Shown piece after piece: positions 11,616-22,885 of a stretch of 64,000 bases of DNA (position 1 is the stretch's first letter; each line of letters begins with the position of its first letter). The stretch covers positions 147,802,473 through 147,866,472 of the forward strand of contig NC_134399.1 of the NCBI RefSeq assembly GCF_050003625.1. Direction: 5' to 3'. A program made the translations under genes and the position numbers. Below the pieces are notes generated by a model. The model saw nothing but the letters and a program-made list of their open reading frames with translations, was not told the origin of the DNA and ran no database searches. The DNA comes from Haematobia irritans. Its lineage: Eukaryota > Arthropoda > Insecta > Diptera > Muscidae.

Positions 11616-13870
11616 AAAAAACAAGTATATACGGCCGTAAGTTCGGCCAGGCCGAAGCTTATGTACCCTCCATCATGGATTGCGTAGAAACTTCTTCTAA
11701 ACACTGCCATCCACAATCGAATTACTTAAGTTGCGGTAACGCTTGCCGATGGCAAGGTATCTTAAAACCTCCTAACACCATCTTCTAAATTGTATGTAAG
11801 TCCATACGTGGTATATATTAAATCAAAAAGGCTCGATCCAATACGTATATAATTCAGTTTGACAAATTAGACACAACATTTTGACAAAATTTTCTACAGA
11901 AATAAAATTTTAACAAAATTTTCTATAGAAATAAAATTTTCACAAAATTTTCTATAGAAAGAAAATTTTAACAAAAAATGCTACAGAAATAAAATTTTAA
12001 CAATAAATTTTCTATAGAAATAAAATTTTGACAACATTTTCTATAGAAATAAAATCTTGGTAGATTATTTTTGGCTCGAGTGGCAACCATGACTATGAAC
12101 CGAATAAAATTTTCTATAGAAATAAAATTTTGACAAAATTTTCTATAGAAATAAAATATTGGTAGATTATTTTTGGCTCTAGTTCCAACCATGATTTTGA
12201 ACCGAAATGAACCAATTTTTGTATGATTGGACCAATTTTGGTATGGTTGTTAGCGACCATATACTAACACCACGTTCCTAATTTGAACCGTATCGGATGA
12301 ATTTTGCTCTTCCAAGAGGGTCCGGAGGTCAAATCTGGAGAACGTTTTATATGGTGGCTATATATAATTATGGACCGATATGGACCAATTCTGGCACGGT
12401 TGTTAAAGATCAAATACTAACACCATGTTCCAAATTACAACCGGATTGGATGAAATTTGCTTCTCTTGGAGACTTCGCAAGCCAAATCTGGGGATCGGTT
12501 TATATGGGGGCTATATATAATTATGGACCGATGTGGACCAATTTTTGTACGGTTGTTAGAGACCATATACCAATACCATGTACCAAATTTCAGCCGGATC
12601 GGATGCAATTTGCTTCTCTTTGAGGCTTCGCAAGCCAAATCTGGGGATCGGTTTATGTGGGGGCTATATATAATTATGAACCGATGTGGACCAATTTTTG
12701 CACGGTTGTTAGAGACCATATACCAATATCATGTACCAAATTTCAGGCGGATCGGATAAAATTTGCTTCTTTTTGAGGCTCCGCAGGCCAAATCTGGGGA
12801 TCGGTTTATATGGGCGCTATATATAATTATGGACCGATGTGGACCAATTTTTGCACGGTTGTTAGAGACCATATACCAACATCATGTACCAAAATTCAGC
12901 CGGATCGGATGAAATTTGCTTCTCTTTGAGGCTCCGCAAGCCAAAATCTGGGGATCGGTTTATATAGGGGCTATATATAATTATGGACCAATGTGGACCA
13001 ATTTTTGCACGGTTGTTAGAGACCATATACCAACACCATGTACCAAATTTCAGCCGGATCGGATGAAATATGCTTCTCTGAGAGGCTCCACTAGCCAAAT
13101 CTGGGGATCGGTTTATATGGGGGCTATATATAATTATCGACCGATGGGAACCAATTTTTGCATGGTTGTTAGAGACCATATACCAACACCATGTACCAAA
13201 TTTTAGCCGGATCGGATGAAATTTGCTTCTCTTTTAGGCTCCGCAAGCCAAATCTGGGGATCGGTTTATATGGGGGCTATATATAATTATGGACCGATGT
13301 CAACCAATTTTTGCATGGTTATTAGAGACCATATACCAACACCATATACCAAATTTCAGCCGAATCGGATGAAATAGGATTCTGTTAGAGGCTCCACAAG
13401 CCAAATCTGGGGATCGGTTTATATGGGGGCTATATATAATTATGGACCGATGTGGACCAATTTTTGCATGGTTGTTAGAGACCATATACTAACACCATGT
13501 ACCAAATTTCAGCCGGATCGGATGAAATATGCTTCTTTTAGAGGCTCCACAAGCCAAATCTGAGGGTCCCTTTATATGGGGGCTATACGTAAAAGTGGAC
13601 CGATATGGCCCATTTTCAATACCATCCGACCTACATCGATAACAACTACTTGTGCCAAGTTTCAAGTCGATAGCTTGTTTCGTTCGGAAGTTAGCGTGAT
13701 TTCAACAGACGGACGGACGGACGGACGGACGGACATGCTTAGATCGACTCAGAATTTCACCACGACCCAGAATATATATACTTTATGGGGTCTTAGAGCA
13801 ATATTTCGATGTGTTACAAACGGAATGACAAAGTTAATATACCCCCATCCTATGATGGAGGGTATAATAA
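11616..13870 (+). repeat. Interspersed repeat family A, full length (copy A3)
   Basis: The most complete copy. Head at 11616-11870 (AACAAGTATATACGGCCG); 29-bp array at about 11872-12056 and 12112-12165; linker TTTTTGGCTCGAGTGG; then about eight 153-bp units (the GATCGGTTTATATGG landmark at 12494, 12647, 12800, 12954, 13107, 13260 and 13413). The tail module starts at about 13575, contains five or six GGAC/GGACG repeats near 13709-13733, and ends GATGGAGGGTATAA. Units are open in frames on both strands because 153 is 51 codons. Confidence 0.9.
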
Positions 13871-14282
13871 AAAAATAAATAAATAAAAAAAAAATTGGGA
13901 CAAATCATGGTCATTTGTACCATACTGAATGAACTATTCTTATTATTTTTGGGAATCGAACGATTTTTTATTCGCTTTCGTTCATATTGAATTTATGTTC
14001 ACGGTTATTGAACTTTATATCTACATCCATTTACATAGTTCATTAAATGTTTGAGACATACTTTAAAAAACGAAAAGTTAATTTAGCTTTGGAAAATTTC
14101 GAAAAAAAAATACTAAAATTTAACTAAAAACAAATATTCTTTTTGCAATAAAAATAAGTTAAATTTAGCATTAGTTTAACGACGGTGTGGCTTCTGGGAT
14201 AGCAATCCATATAGTAGATATATAAGAAAATCGGAATGAACGAACGACCCGCATAATTACATCGATCTTAGTTACCCTTCTT

Positions 14283-14627
14283 ACCCACCGTGGTGCAATG
14301 GTTAGCATGCCTGCCTTGCATACACAAGGTTGTGGGTTCGATTCCTGCTTCGACGAAGACCAAAAAGTTTTTCAGCGGTGGATTATCCCACCTCAGTAAT
14401 GCTGGTGACATTTCTGAGGGTTTCAAAGCTTCTCTAAGTGGTTTCACTGCAATGTGCAACGCCGTTCGGACTCGGCTATAAAAACGAGGTCCCTTGTCAT
14501 TGAGCTTAACATGGAATCGGGCAGCACTCAGTGATAAGAGAGAAGTTCACCAATGTGGTATCACAATGGACTGAATAGTCTAAGTGAGCCTTATACATCG
14601 CGCTGCCACCTAACCTAACCTACCCTT
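14283..14627 (+). mobile_element. tRNA-derived SINE (copy S2)
   Basis: Same family as the copy at 7572: A-box-like CACCGTGGTGCAATGG, B-box GTGGGTTCGATTCCTGC, body GATAAGAGAGAAGTTCACC, and a CTAACCTAACCTACCC tail. Confidence 0.9.
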
Positions 14628-16127
14628 CTTATAAAACAAACTTTTCAACATCCCTGTTTTAAAATGTTCGCTCATTCCCCAGAACATAAAACGCTTGTAT
14701 ACTTTAGTAAATTTTGTTACAATTCAGCAGATGATACGACAATGCCTTGGCACACTAACTACTATGGGCAAATTCTTTTGAAACTACTTCTTGTTAGTTT
14801 ATGATTGGAAAGCAAACATGCAGATGAGAATAAGGCGGTAGTGGCAGTTACAAATAACAATTCTTTTATATATATATAAAAAAACAGCAGCAACAACAAC
14901 TAACAAACTTTCATAGTTGCAATATACTTGGTTATATAGCTAGGCTATGGTTGCTTCATGTTGCCTTTAGCCCTTGGGTGAAATAATGAAAGTTCTTCTT
15001 ATTTTTGGCTTAGCTAAGCAATTTTGGTAAAAGAAAATTACAAGAAAGAGGAAAAACTATGGAAATAAAAAGTACCAAAATCAAAAGAAGAACAGCAACA
15101 GCGAACATTTGAATCGAAGCGAGAAACTCTTTCGATGTAAAAACCATAAATTACACTAAGCACTATTACAATATACACATGTGTTTCCATACTATTGGTA
15201 TTGGTTGTTGGAAACATTTCATTCATGATTTCGTTTTTTCTTTTTGTGTTTTTTTTTTTGCAAAACAAAACATTTTCGATATGAAGTTAGAAGTTGTTAT
15301 CCTTTTTTGTCTTTGAATTTAATAAAAAGGGCTTGTCACTTTAATTTCATTACGCCACAAGTAAAAATATCTTGTGCGCAAGCCATGTTTTCATTTTTCG
15401 AGAATTATAGTCAGATAGTTTCAACAGCAAAGCTTGAAAGAAAAATGTGTATGACCTACTTCATGGAAAGTAATGTCAGAAAAATATCTTAGCTATTCTG
15501 TAAGGAATGGAATTTGTTTACATGTATGGGATTTTGTATTGAAAGGCAAATTCCTTTGGTATTTCAGTTATTACAAACTGTGAAAATTTGTAAATACTAA
15601 TACTATAAAGAAAGGTTAAAGACCGGCCGGGGTCGACCTTGAGAATTCAAATTAAATAACAATTTATTCTGAGGTCCATACACTCAAAAAACAGTGAACC
15701 CACCAGGAAGGAAAATTTTTATAAATCTTACAAAAATTTAACTAAACTGTATTACAAACGCAGATGACTCGTGCAAGTTTGAATGGAAAATTGGAGTTCA
15801 AAAATGTAAAAATGTCTTCAGTACCATACGAAATTCATGTTGGGAAAAATTTTCAAATTTTCTGAACAATTTTGTTGTATAAACCAATTTAGTAAATCGT
15901 TATGCTTCATTTGAGTATAATTTTCCCCCGTTTTTAGTTTATTCAATATACTTACTCAAACATTTAAAAAAAAAAATATTAATAATCAAGAAAACTTTCT
16001 CAAAACATCAGAATTCCATGAACTAAAATAAAATTAAATTTGCTTTAGTGTCTTATAGAGTTTACGTTTTTTGAGTATAATTTCTGAAATTTGTATATGT
16101 GAAACCTATCATCCCTAATAGGACGAT
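14628..16127. other. Unique sequence, no gene seen
   Basis: Contains a (TA)n run near 14868 and a small GC-rich island at 15622-15645. A repeat terminus at about 15683-15712 (CAGTGAACCCACCAGGAAGG) recurs in reverse at about 52055-52075. I see no convincing exon. Confidence 0.35.
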
Positions 16128-16454
16128 TTGAGAGGAAACCTTAGACTTTATCGCACATATCAAGAATATGAATCTTTAACAAAATGTTGCACAATTCCAA
16201 TTTTATTAGTAACGTGCAAGAGGTGTGATATGATAATTCATACACCTCACCAAATTAGTTTGAAGAGCAATCTGGTTCTCAATGAACCAGATTACCTATA
16301 CGAAATATTGATTTTCTGTAGGTCAAACAGAGGGAAGAAGCTGATACCATTTCGACACCAAAGTTTAACATCAGAGTGGCAGTTCTTTATTCACGCTGTG
16401 CGTCTCTGGAATGCTCTACCATCAACACTACAAACCATCAGCAACATCTATTAA
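16128..16454 (+). pseudogene. Non-LTR retrotransposon reverse transcriptase, C-terminal fragment
   Basis: A 108-codon open stretch ends with a segment typical of the C-termini of Jockey/CR1-type LINE polymerases: RSNRGKKLIPFRH followed about 15 residues later by HAVRLWNALPSTLQTI. The arginine-rich segment and the AVRLWNALP block are the recognisable parts. The catalytic reverse transcriptase motifs are missing and the upstream sequence is not coding, so it is a dead 5'-truncated remnant. Clade assignment is uncertain. Confidence 0.5.
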
Positions 16455-16754
16455 TTCAAAACAAAAATATATAACTACTTCTTGAATATGTAGAATTTTA
16501 CTGTTACGTTTAATATGCTTTAATATTATATAAATTGCAAATTTTTGAAAATAGTTTATGTCAATCGTTTCAAACAAGCAATAGAATGCTTTAAAATTCA
16601 AAAGAAATTATAAAAATTATTTATTTCGAAAAATATCACGGATCACACTTTAATTCAGTTCAGCTGGGTAATGGAATAAGCTAGAAATGGAGTGCAGTGG
16701 ATATACATAAGATCATGGGCGAAATCAGGAGAGGGCACTCAACTTCATGTGCAC

Positions 16755-17055
16755 GCAAAAAAAAAAAAAAATAATTCTTTCCTCTCAAATATCGTTTCCC
16801 ATTTGCTTTTCGCTGTATTTTTTGTTTTGCTAAATCCATCTTCCTCACTTCCATAAGGTTAGTTAGGTTCTCAGCGCGTTTTTCTGTAATACAAATAATT
16901 TAGAAGAAATTATTCGATTTTATAAATTTTTAATATTTCGCTTTGACGGAGAATCGAATCTAGTACCATACAGTTTGTAAGGCAACACATTATCCACTGG
17001 GCTACATAACTGTTATTGCCATCAACAGACAATTATCGCTATAGCCATGAGTTCA
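16755..17055 (-). repeat. Family D fragment with tRNA-like head
   Basis: Shares AATAATTCTTTCCTCYCAAA with 9478-9498 and (in reverse) 3298-3315, and carries a minus-strand tRNA-like head at 16945-17012 (B-box GATTCGATTCTCC). Confidence 0.5.
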
Positions 17056-18840
17056 TACAGTCAGCAAGTTTATTTATACATTCCACCGATAAAACCTCTT
17101 AAAAATGGACACCAACTAAATATGGACAAAATTTAGACGATGGATGGATGTCAACTACGATTAATTTTTAAGTCTTCCTTCTTCAACATTTACTAATAGC
17201 TTGTTTATTTTCAAATAAAATTTCTTTTCTCATCCTAAGAAGTAATGGTTAAAATTACTTCCTTTCAGATAAATAGCTTTTGGTTTCTACTAACAATGCA
17301 GAAAAGTCTTGGTTCATTTACTTTTCTACAATTTCAATGTTTGATTAGGGATCTTATTACCATAAACCCTTATTACCTGCTTTAATAGTATTTTCATCTT
17401 TAATTTTTGTGTTCCATCTACATTTATGCTGAGTCACCAAGTTGTAGGGAAATGTTGTAGATTTTGCTAAGTTAAATGGCTTGCCTATTTATACCTTTTC
17501 GGTTTTATCGATACAACTATACATAGCACACAAGCATATATGAAATATTCATTCAATGGTTATAGTTTTCCCTCCGAACCACAAGACTACATTCACCTTC
17601 CAAAGATATTTAAACTTCTTAGAAAAGAAAATGTTTAACATTTGCTTTTCTTATCAGAAATGGAATTACATTCACACTAACCCATGGTTTATGGTGTATG
17701 TCCATTTTCCACACCACCACCACTCTTATAACCTGCTCATCTTTGTCCTTTCTCAATTGTTTATTTTGTCTGTTGTTGTTGTAGTAAAAATAGTGTCATT
17801 TGAGCACTTGAAGTTTGAAATGACTAAACAACAAACACTTTTTAATATCATTGTTTAAATTCCCCAATTGTCACACACACACACGCATACATATATACAT
17901 TTCCTTTTACTTAGTGTTGGCCACCCTTATACGCACTCGGAAAACCCTTGACTGCAACTGAAGAGAACTTCAAACTTATTTGAAAAAAAAGAAGAAATTT
18001 CTAAAGATATTCCCAAACAGATATTTTACTATTGAAGCATAGGCCTCAATGTCCTCAAGGACCCCACAAAGAATCTTAGCAAAGGAGATGAACCATTTCA
18101 CTTTCAATTTGGTTTTTACGATTATCACAAAAACCTGAAAACCCTTAAGCAACAGCCAGCCTAAATACACATTCCATATCACTTGCTCTTTCTCGCTCTC
18201 CGTTAGGGTATGATGATGAGGACAATGAGGGATAGCATGAAGGAAGAATCATCAGGACATGTGTCATGTGAATGATTTCAGTCAAGTCTCTTTTGATTTT
18301 GAAATATGATATAAAATGTTTGGGTTTTGCTGTCTTAACAAAATCAATCAATCATGCTCACCGCACCCGCTCACATATTTGAAATTTATTTTGGGTTCCT
18401 CATCATTTTTACGGGCTATGTGATTTAAATTATTGTACAATCTGAGCCTTTTTTCGATGAAAACTCTTTGTTTTTTTTTTTTTTTGTTTTGCGATGATCA
18501 TCGTAATTTTTAAATACATGTTTGTATAAAACACATGATGATTAACATAGGCTCGAGAAATTATTACTATGATGGTTTGTAAAGCTATATTTTTTGTCTA
18601 TAGAGGTGGATATGATCCATCTAAAAATAAAGCAAAAAAAAAAGATCTCGGAAATTTCCGTTTACTAAGCAAATATAGGATGACGATTTATGCATGAGTT
18701 CAATTTTAACCTACGTACGTCTGAATTGGCTTTTAGTGTAACACGCACAATGGGGCACGTTGTAATCTTAAGCTTATTTTATTTTTCAAAATCCTTAAGT
18801 TCAAATAATCCAAAAAAAAATGTTGGCATTAATATATACT
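17056..18840. other. Unique AT-rich sequence, no gene seen
   Basis: A CA microsatellite lies at about 17872-17884 and a T13 tract at about 18473. No splice-bounded coding frame stands out. Confidence 0.35.
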
Positions 18841-18856
18841 CAGTCAACCTTCAATA

Positions 18857-19105
18857 AAATCCTTGGACTCTGTGTTCCTTAACTCGAAAACGGTCATCGA
18901 CTGCCGAAAATGTCTCAACGAGATGGCTGAGCAGTACAATATTCACCTAATATGGGTATCAGGCCATATGAACATACCGGGGATCTGTGAAGCAGATGAG
19001 TTAGCAAGGCTAGGAACTACCTTACATATTCCAGGGGAACTAGAATCCGTTGGTATGTCTCTGGCCACCTGCAAGCTCTTACTGCGTGAGAAGGCTGTCA
19101 TGTGA
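18857..19105 (+). pseudogene. LINE ribonuclease H domain fragment
   Basis: About 80 codons match the C-terminal RNase H domain carried by I/LOA/Jockey-type non-LTR retrotransposons. The key block is LIWVSGHMNIPGICEADELA, in which the GH and the downstream acidic residue of EADELA correspond to the conserved His and last Asp of RNase H. The preceding DSVFLNSKTVIDCRKCLNEM fits the helix before that motif. The frame ends after KLLLREKAVM. No linked reverse transcriptase is seen, so this is a remnant. It was recognised from family motifs, not by a search. Confidence 0.65.
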
Positions 19106-19216
19106 AGTCATTTATCCATTGTTGTAAAATAAAATATATAACATAAAATATATAATTATAATTTTTTTTTTTTTATCAAATAATTTTTTGGAATGTCGAA
19201 CTTACCCTGATTCAAG

Positions 19217-19404
19217 TTTACGAATTCGCAAAATGCAAAATTTAATTGTCAATAACTTTTGAACCATTACATGTTTTGTCATGAAATGTCTTCCAATTAA
19301 ATTTGTTACCCATAAGAACCATTTGTAAAAATTTCGTATTTTATATCATTGTGGTTCATAAAATAAAGATTGAGGAAAATTTTGCGTTTTGCGAATTCGT
19401 AAAC
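19217..19404. repeat. Inverted repeat pair about 130 bp apart
   Basis: The left arm GTTTACGAATTCGCAAAAT (19217-19235) and right arm TTTTGCGAATTCGTAAAC (19387-19404) are complementary. The match continues inward as GCAAAATTT and AAATTTTGC. This could be a small MITE or a hairpin transcript; no clear target-site duplication is seen. Confidence 0.6.
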
Positions 19405-20059
19405 CAGAACAGTTTTTTTTAAACGTTCTGAAGAACCTAAACAGCCGAACATGACATCACGTTTTCGCTCAGCACAAAAACTCTTCTAATATTATTTCGT
19501 AAACATGAATAGAAGCCCTATAAATTGTGAATTTTGTACAATGCACAAACGATAACTCAGCAAACTCAGTTTTTCAATTATGATAATTGGAAATTCGTTT
19601 TAAAGAATTAGAAAAAAATTAAACAAATAAATAAGATTTTCATTAAATTTTGAAAAATTCCAAAAAATATTGTATTGCAAATTCCATGTCTGCCAAGAAA
19701 CCGATCGGTACATTTTTCATTTTTTTTCATTTCCATTTTTTGTTTGTCCTTAGCGAAAATTAAGTCCATCTCTAGGAGAGCAATTATGGATGTGCATTAA
19801 AAGTAATGACTTTGTAAGAACTTAAAATTTTTTTTTGCTGGGAACTTTTGGTTCGATATCTACCTTCAGTGAACCTCCATTTTAAGATATGTTAAATTGG
19901 GTTAGTGTTTGATATAACCCCCATGTACACCGGTCTTCCGATTTATCTTTTTGAGGGGATATAAGACGTCCAGATAAAATTTCCCGATATTAATTTTCGC
20001 TCACATTCGAGTAATGGGGCTGCACATCTAAGGAATTTCAGTACTTATGAAAGGGGTTA

Positions 20060-20110
20060 TTTCATCGGATTTTATTATACCGACTATGCGTATAATAAAA
20101 TCCGATGAAA
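20060..20110. repeat. Perfect 21-bp stem with 9-nt loop
   Basis: Positions 20060-20080 pair without mismatch to 20090-20110 (core CATCGGATTTTATTATAC), leaving the loop CGACTATGC. It is short and perfectly paired, unlike a typical animal pre-miRNA. It may be the collapsed ends of a deleted inverted repeat. Confidence 0.8.
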
Positions 20111-20346
20111 AAGTTTTAGATTCCTTCAAACCTCAAACAAACATGATTTTTATAAATTCCGAATCTGATGTAGGCTTCATAAATATGTGGGAAATTTAAA
20201 TTTAAATTTGGCAACCGCACCATTTAAACCGATCTTCTTAAGAGAATATGTTTCATAAAATGTACCTAAAATTCATTGTTATATTAGATCCATGGCGGCG
20301 GTTACCTAGTCTTTAGCCTGGCCGGTTATACATCTTTTCATATAAC

Positions 20347-20972
20347 TCTACACTCAAAAAAAAGTTTACTTGGATCCAAAGATTTTGACCTTCCCTTAAG
20401 GATTTTGGTATTGATTCCGAGCCAAAGATGCGGCGTCTTTAAAATAAAGAACCTATCTGGCTTTGAAAATTTGAAAATTTTAAATTTTCATTATCTTTTT
20501 GCGGTTTTTAAAAAGGGTACTCACGTACAAACAAATGCCAGTTTAAAAATCCAAATTATAACGGATACTTCAAAGTAAAAAAAGTGTTACTAATTCCAAA
20601 ACAACTTTAAACCAACGACGCTAAATCCTCAAAATAAGTCTTAGCCTATATTTGATGAGTTTTTATCTTAAATCTAATGTTTCAATATTTCAGTTAATTT
20701 AAGGACAATTTCTTTAAATCAAAAATGTGTTTCTTTACTTTAAGGAAAATTAGCCTTAGTTGAAAGACATGGGACTTTAACGGAGGGACGCTAATTTACA
20801 AAATGTGTGTCCTATATTTAATGAAAAAACTTTTTAAAGCAAAGATTATAAACTTTATTTTAATTAAAATTTCATTATTCTAAAGAAATTTGCCCTTAAT
20901 ATTTTGTAAATTTCGCATCCTAAAATTTAGGTTGCGTAATCTTTAATATCACGTAAAAATTTTTTCAGTGTA
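20347..20972 (+). repeat. Degenerate interspersed repeat (family H)
   Basis: Contains GGATCCAAAGATTTT and TATTGATTCCGAGCC, which recur near 2346-2385 and in reverse near 29805-29855. It ends with AAATTTAGGTTGCGTAATCTT and TTTTTTCAGTGTACG, which recur at about 50265-50315. Class unknown. Confidence 0.4.
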
Positions 20973-21070
20973 CGTATAAAGGTTGCATTGTTGTCTCCGG
21001 CTTATCGACAAAGCAATTTTTCCTATAATTTTTGTTATATTAAGCATGTGGCACAATTGTATGCTAGCAA

Positions 21071-21240
21071 AAAAGCGTCACCAAAAAAGTAATGAAAATG
21101 TTATTTTGTGATCCGGAAGTGGTGTAAAAATGACTCAAAAGCGATGAATTTAACATGGGCTTGTAAAATATTTGAACGTTTGATATCAAATATTTTAAAA
21201 ATTCGCAAATTTTCTAGAATGGATTTAGCATTTTTCCGGC
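21071..21240 (+). repeat. Interspersed repeat shared with 9805-10140
   Basis: Carries GCGTCACCAAAAAAGTAAT, AAGCGATGAATTTAAC and GGATTTAGCATTTTTC in the same order as the earlier copy. Confidence 0.5.
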
Positions 21241-21243
21241 GCC

Positions 21244-22684
21244 ACACTGTGGAACAGGGTATTATAAGTTAGTGCATATATTTGCAACACCCAGAAAGAG
21301 ACGAGATAGACACATGGTGTCTTTGGCAAAAATGCTCAGGGTGGGCTCTTGAGTCGATATAGCGAGGTCCGTCTGTCCGTGAACACATTTTTGTAATCAA
21401 AGTCTAGGTCGTAGTTTTAGTCCAATCGACTTCAAATTTGGCACAAGTATGTGTTTTGGCCAGAATAGATCCCTATTGATTTTGGAAGAAATCGGTTCAG
21501 ATTTAGATATAGCTCCCATATATATATTTCGCCCGATATGGACTTATATGGCCCCAGAAGCCAGAGTTTTACCCTAATTTGCTTAAAATTTTTCACAAGA
21601 AGAAACTTTAGTACTATTGTCAAGTGTGCCAAATTTTATTGAAATCGGTTCAGATTTAGATATAGCTCACATATATAGCTTTCGCCCGATATGGACTAAT
21701 ACGGTCCCAGAAGCCAGAGTTTTACACCAATTTGGTTGAAATTTTGCACTAGGAGTACAATTAGTAGTGTAGTCAAGTGTGCCAAATTTTATTGAAATCT
21801 GTTCAGATTTAGATATAGCTCACATATATAGCTTTCGCCCGATTTACCTCATATGACCACAGTGGCCAATCTTTTATTCCGATTTAACTGAAATTTTGCA
21901 CAGGGAGTTGAATTAGCATTGTAGCTATGCGTGCCAAATTTGGTTGAAATCGGTTCAGAATTATATATACCTCCCATATATAGCTTTCGGCCGATTTACA
22001 CACATATGACCACAGAGGCCAATTTTTTGCTCCAATTTAGTTGAAATTTTGCACAGGGAGTAGAATTAGCATTGTGGGTATGCGTGCCAAATTTGGTTGA
22101 AATCGGTTCAGATTTAGATATATCTCTCACATATAGCTTTCGCCCGATTTACATTCATATGACCACAGAGGCCAATTTTTAATTTAATTTAGTTGAAATT
22201 TTGCACAGGGAGTAGAATTAGCATTGTTGCTATGCGTGTCAAATTTGGTTGAAATCGGTTCAGATTTAGATATAGCTCCCATATATATATTTTTCCGATT
22301 TCGACAAAAATGTTCAAAATACCAACATTTTCCTTGTAAAATCGCCACTGCTTAGTCGAAAACTTGTAAAAATGACTCTAATTTGCCTAAACTTCTAATA
22401 CATATATATCGAGCGATAAATCATAAATAAACTTTTGCGAAGTTTCCCTAAAATTGCTTCAGATTTAAATGTTTCCCATATTTTTTTTTACTAACATAGT
22501 GTCCCACCCTAGTGTATTAGCCGACTTAAAATTTGAGTCTATAGATTTTGTAGAAGTCTTTATAATTCTGTCTAGATCGAGTGATATTTAAATGTATGTA
22601 TTTGGGACAAACCTTTATATATAGCCCCCAACACATTTGATGGATGTGATATGGTATCGAAAATTTAGATCTACAAAGTGGTTT
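21244..22684 (-). repeat. Interspersed repeat family C (copy C1)
   Basis: The ATCGGTTCAGATTTAGATAT landmark recurs at 21491, 21644, 21797, 21949, 22102 and 22254, a period of 152-153 bp. The left end carries a module with AACAGGGTATTATAAGTTAG, AGAGACGAGATAGACACATG and GTCCGTCTGTCCGTGAAC. This is the reverse complement of the module at 44341-44498, so orientation is assigned relative to family A tails. The right end contains CCCCCAACACATTTGATGG. Confidence 0.8.
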
Positions 22685-22885
22685 TTAATCTGTTTTTAAC
22701 CTACTTGAAACAAAAAAATTGTAAATTTCCCATTGAAAATATGAAAAAAGTGAGTTATAAAAAAATTGACTCAAATGAACTTTATGTGCAGTTAAAAAAA
22801 GAACATCATTGGGAGGACATTTTTCGAAGTGCTTTTAAAATTGTGCCTTTGAAGAACTTCCAAATTTTTTTACTGGGTTTTTAAA
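22685..22885 (+). repeat. Family D-related fragment
   Basis: Shares GAACATCATTGGGAG, AGTGCTTTTAAA and TTGTGCCTTTG with 10288-10335. The 68-codon open frame here is not otherwise recognisable. Confidence 0.4.

Noticed and set aside
12297..13206. Protein-coding genes in the family A open frames (up to 234 codons)
   Set aside because: The frames are open because the repeat period is 51 codons; they exist on both strands, lack a domain, and differ between copies without a coding pattern.
17556..17858. 100-codon open frame
   Set aside because: Composition matches the surrounding non-coding DNA and the frame contains a TTG-rich microsatellite-like stretch.
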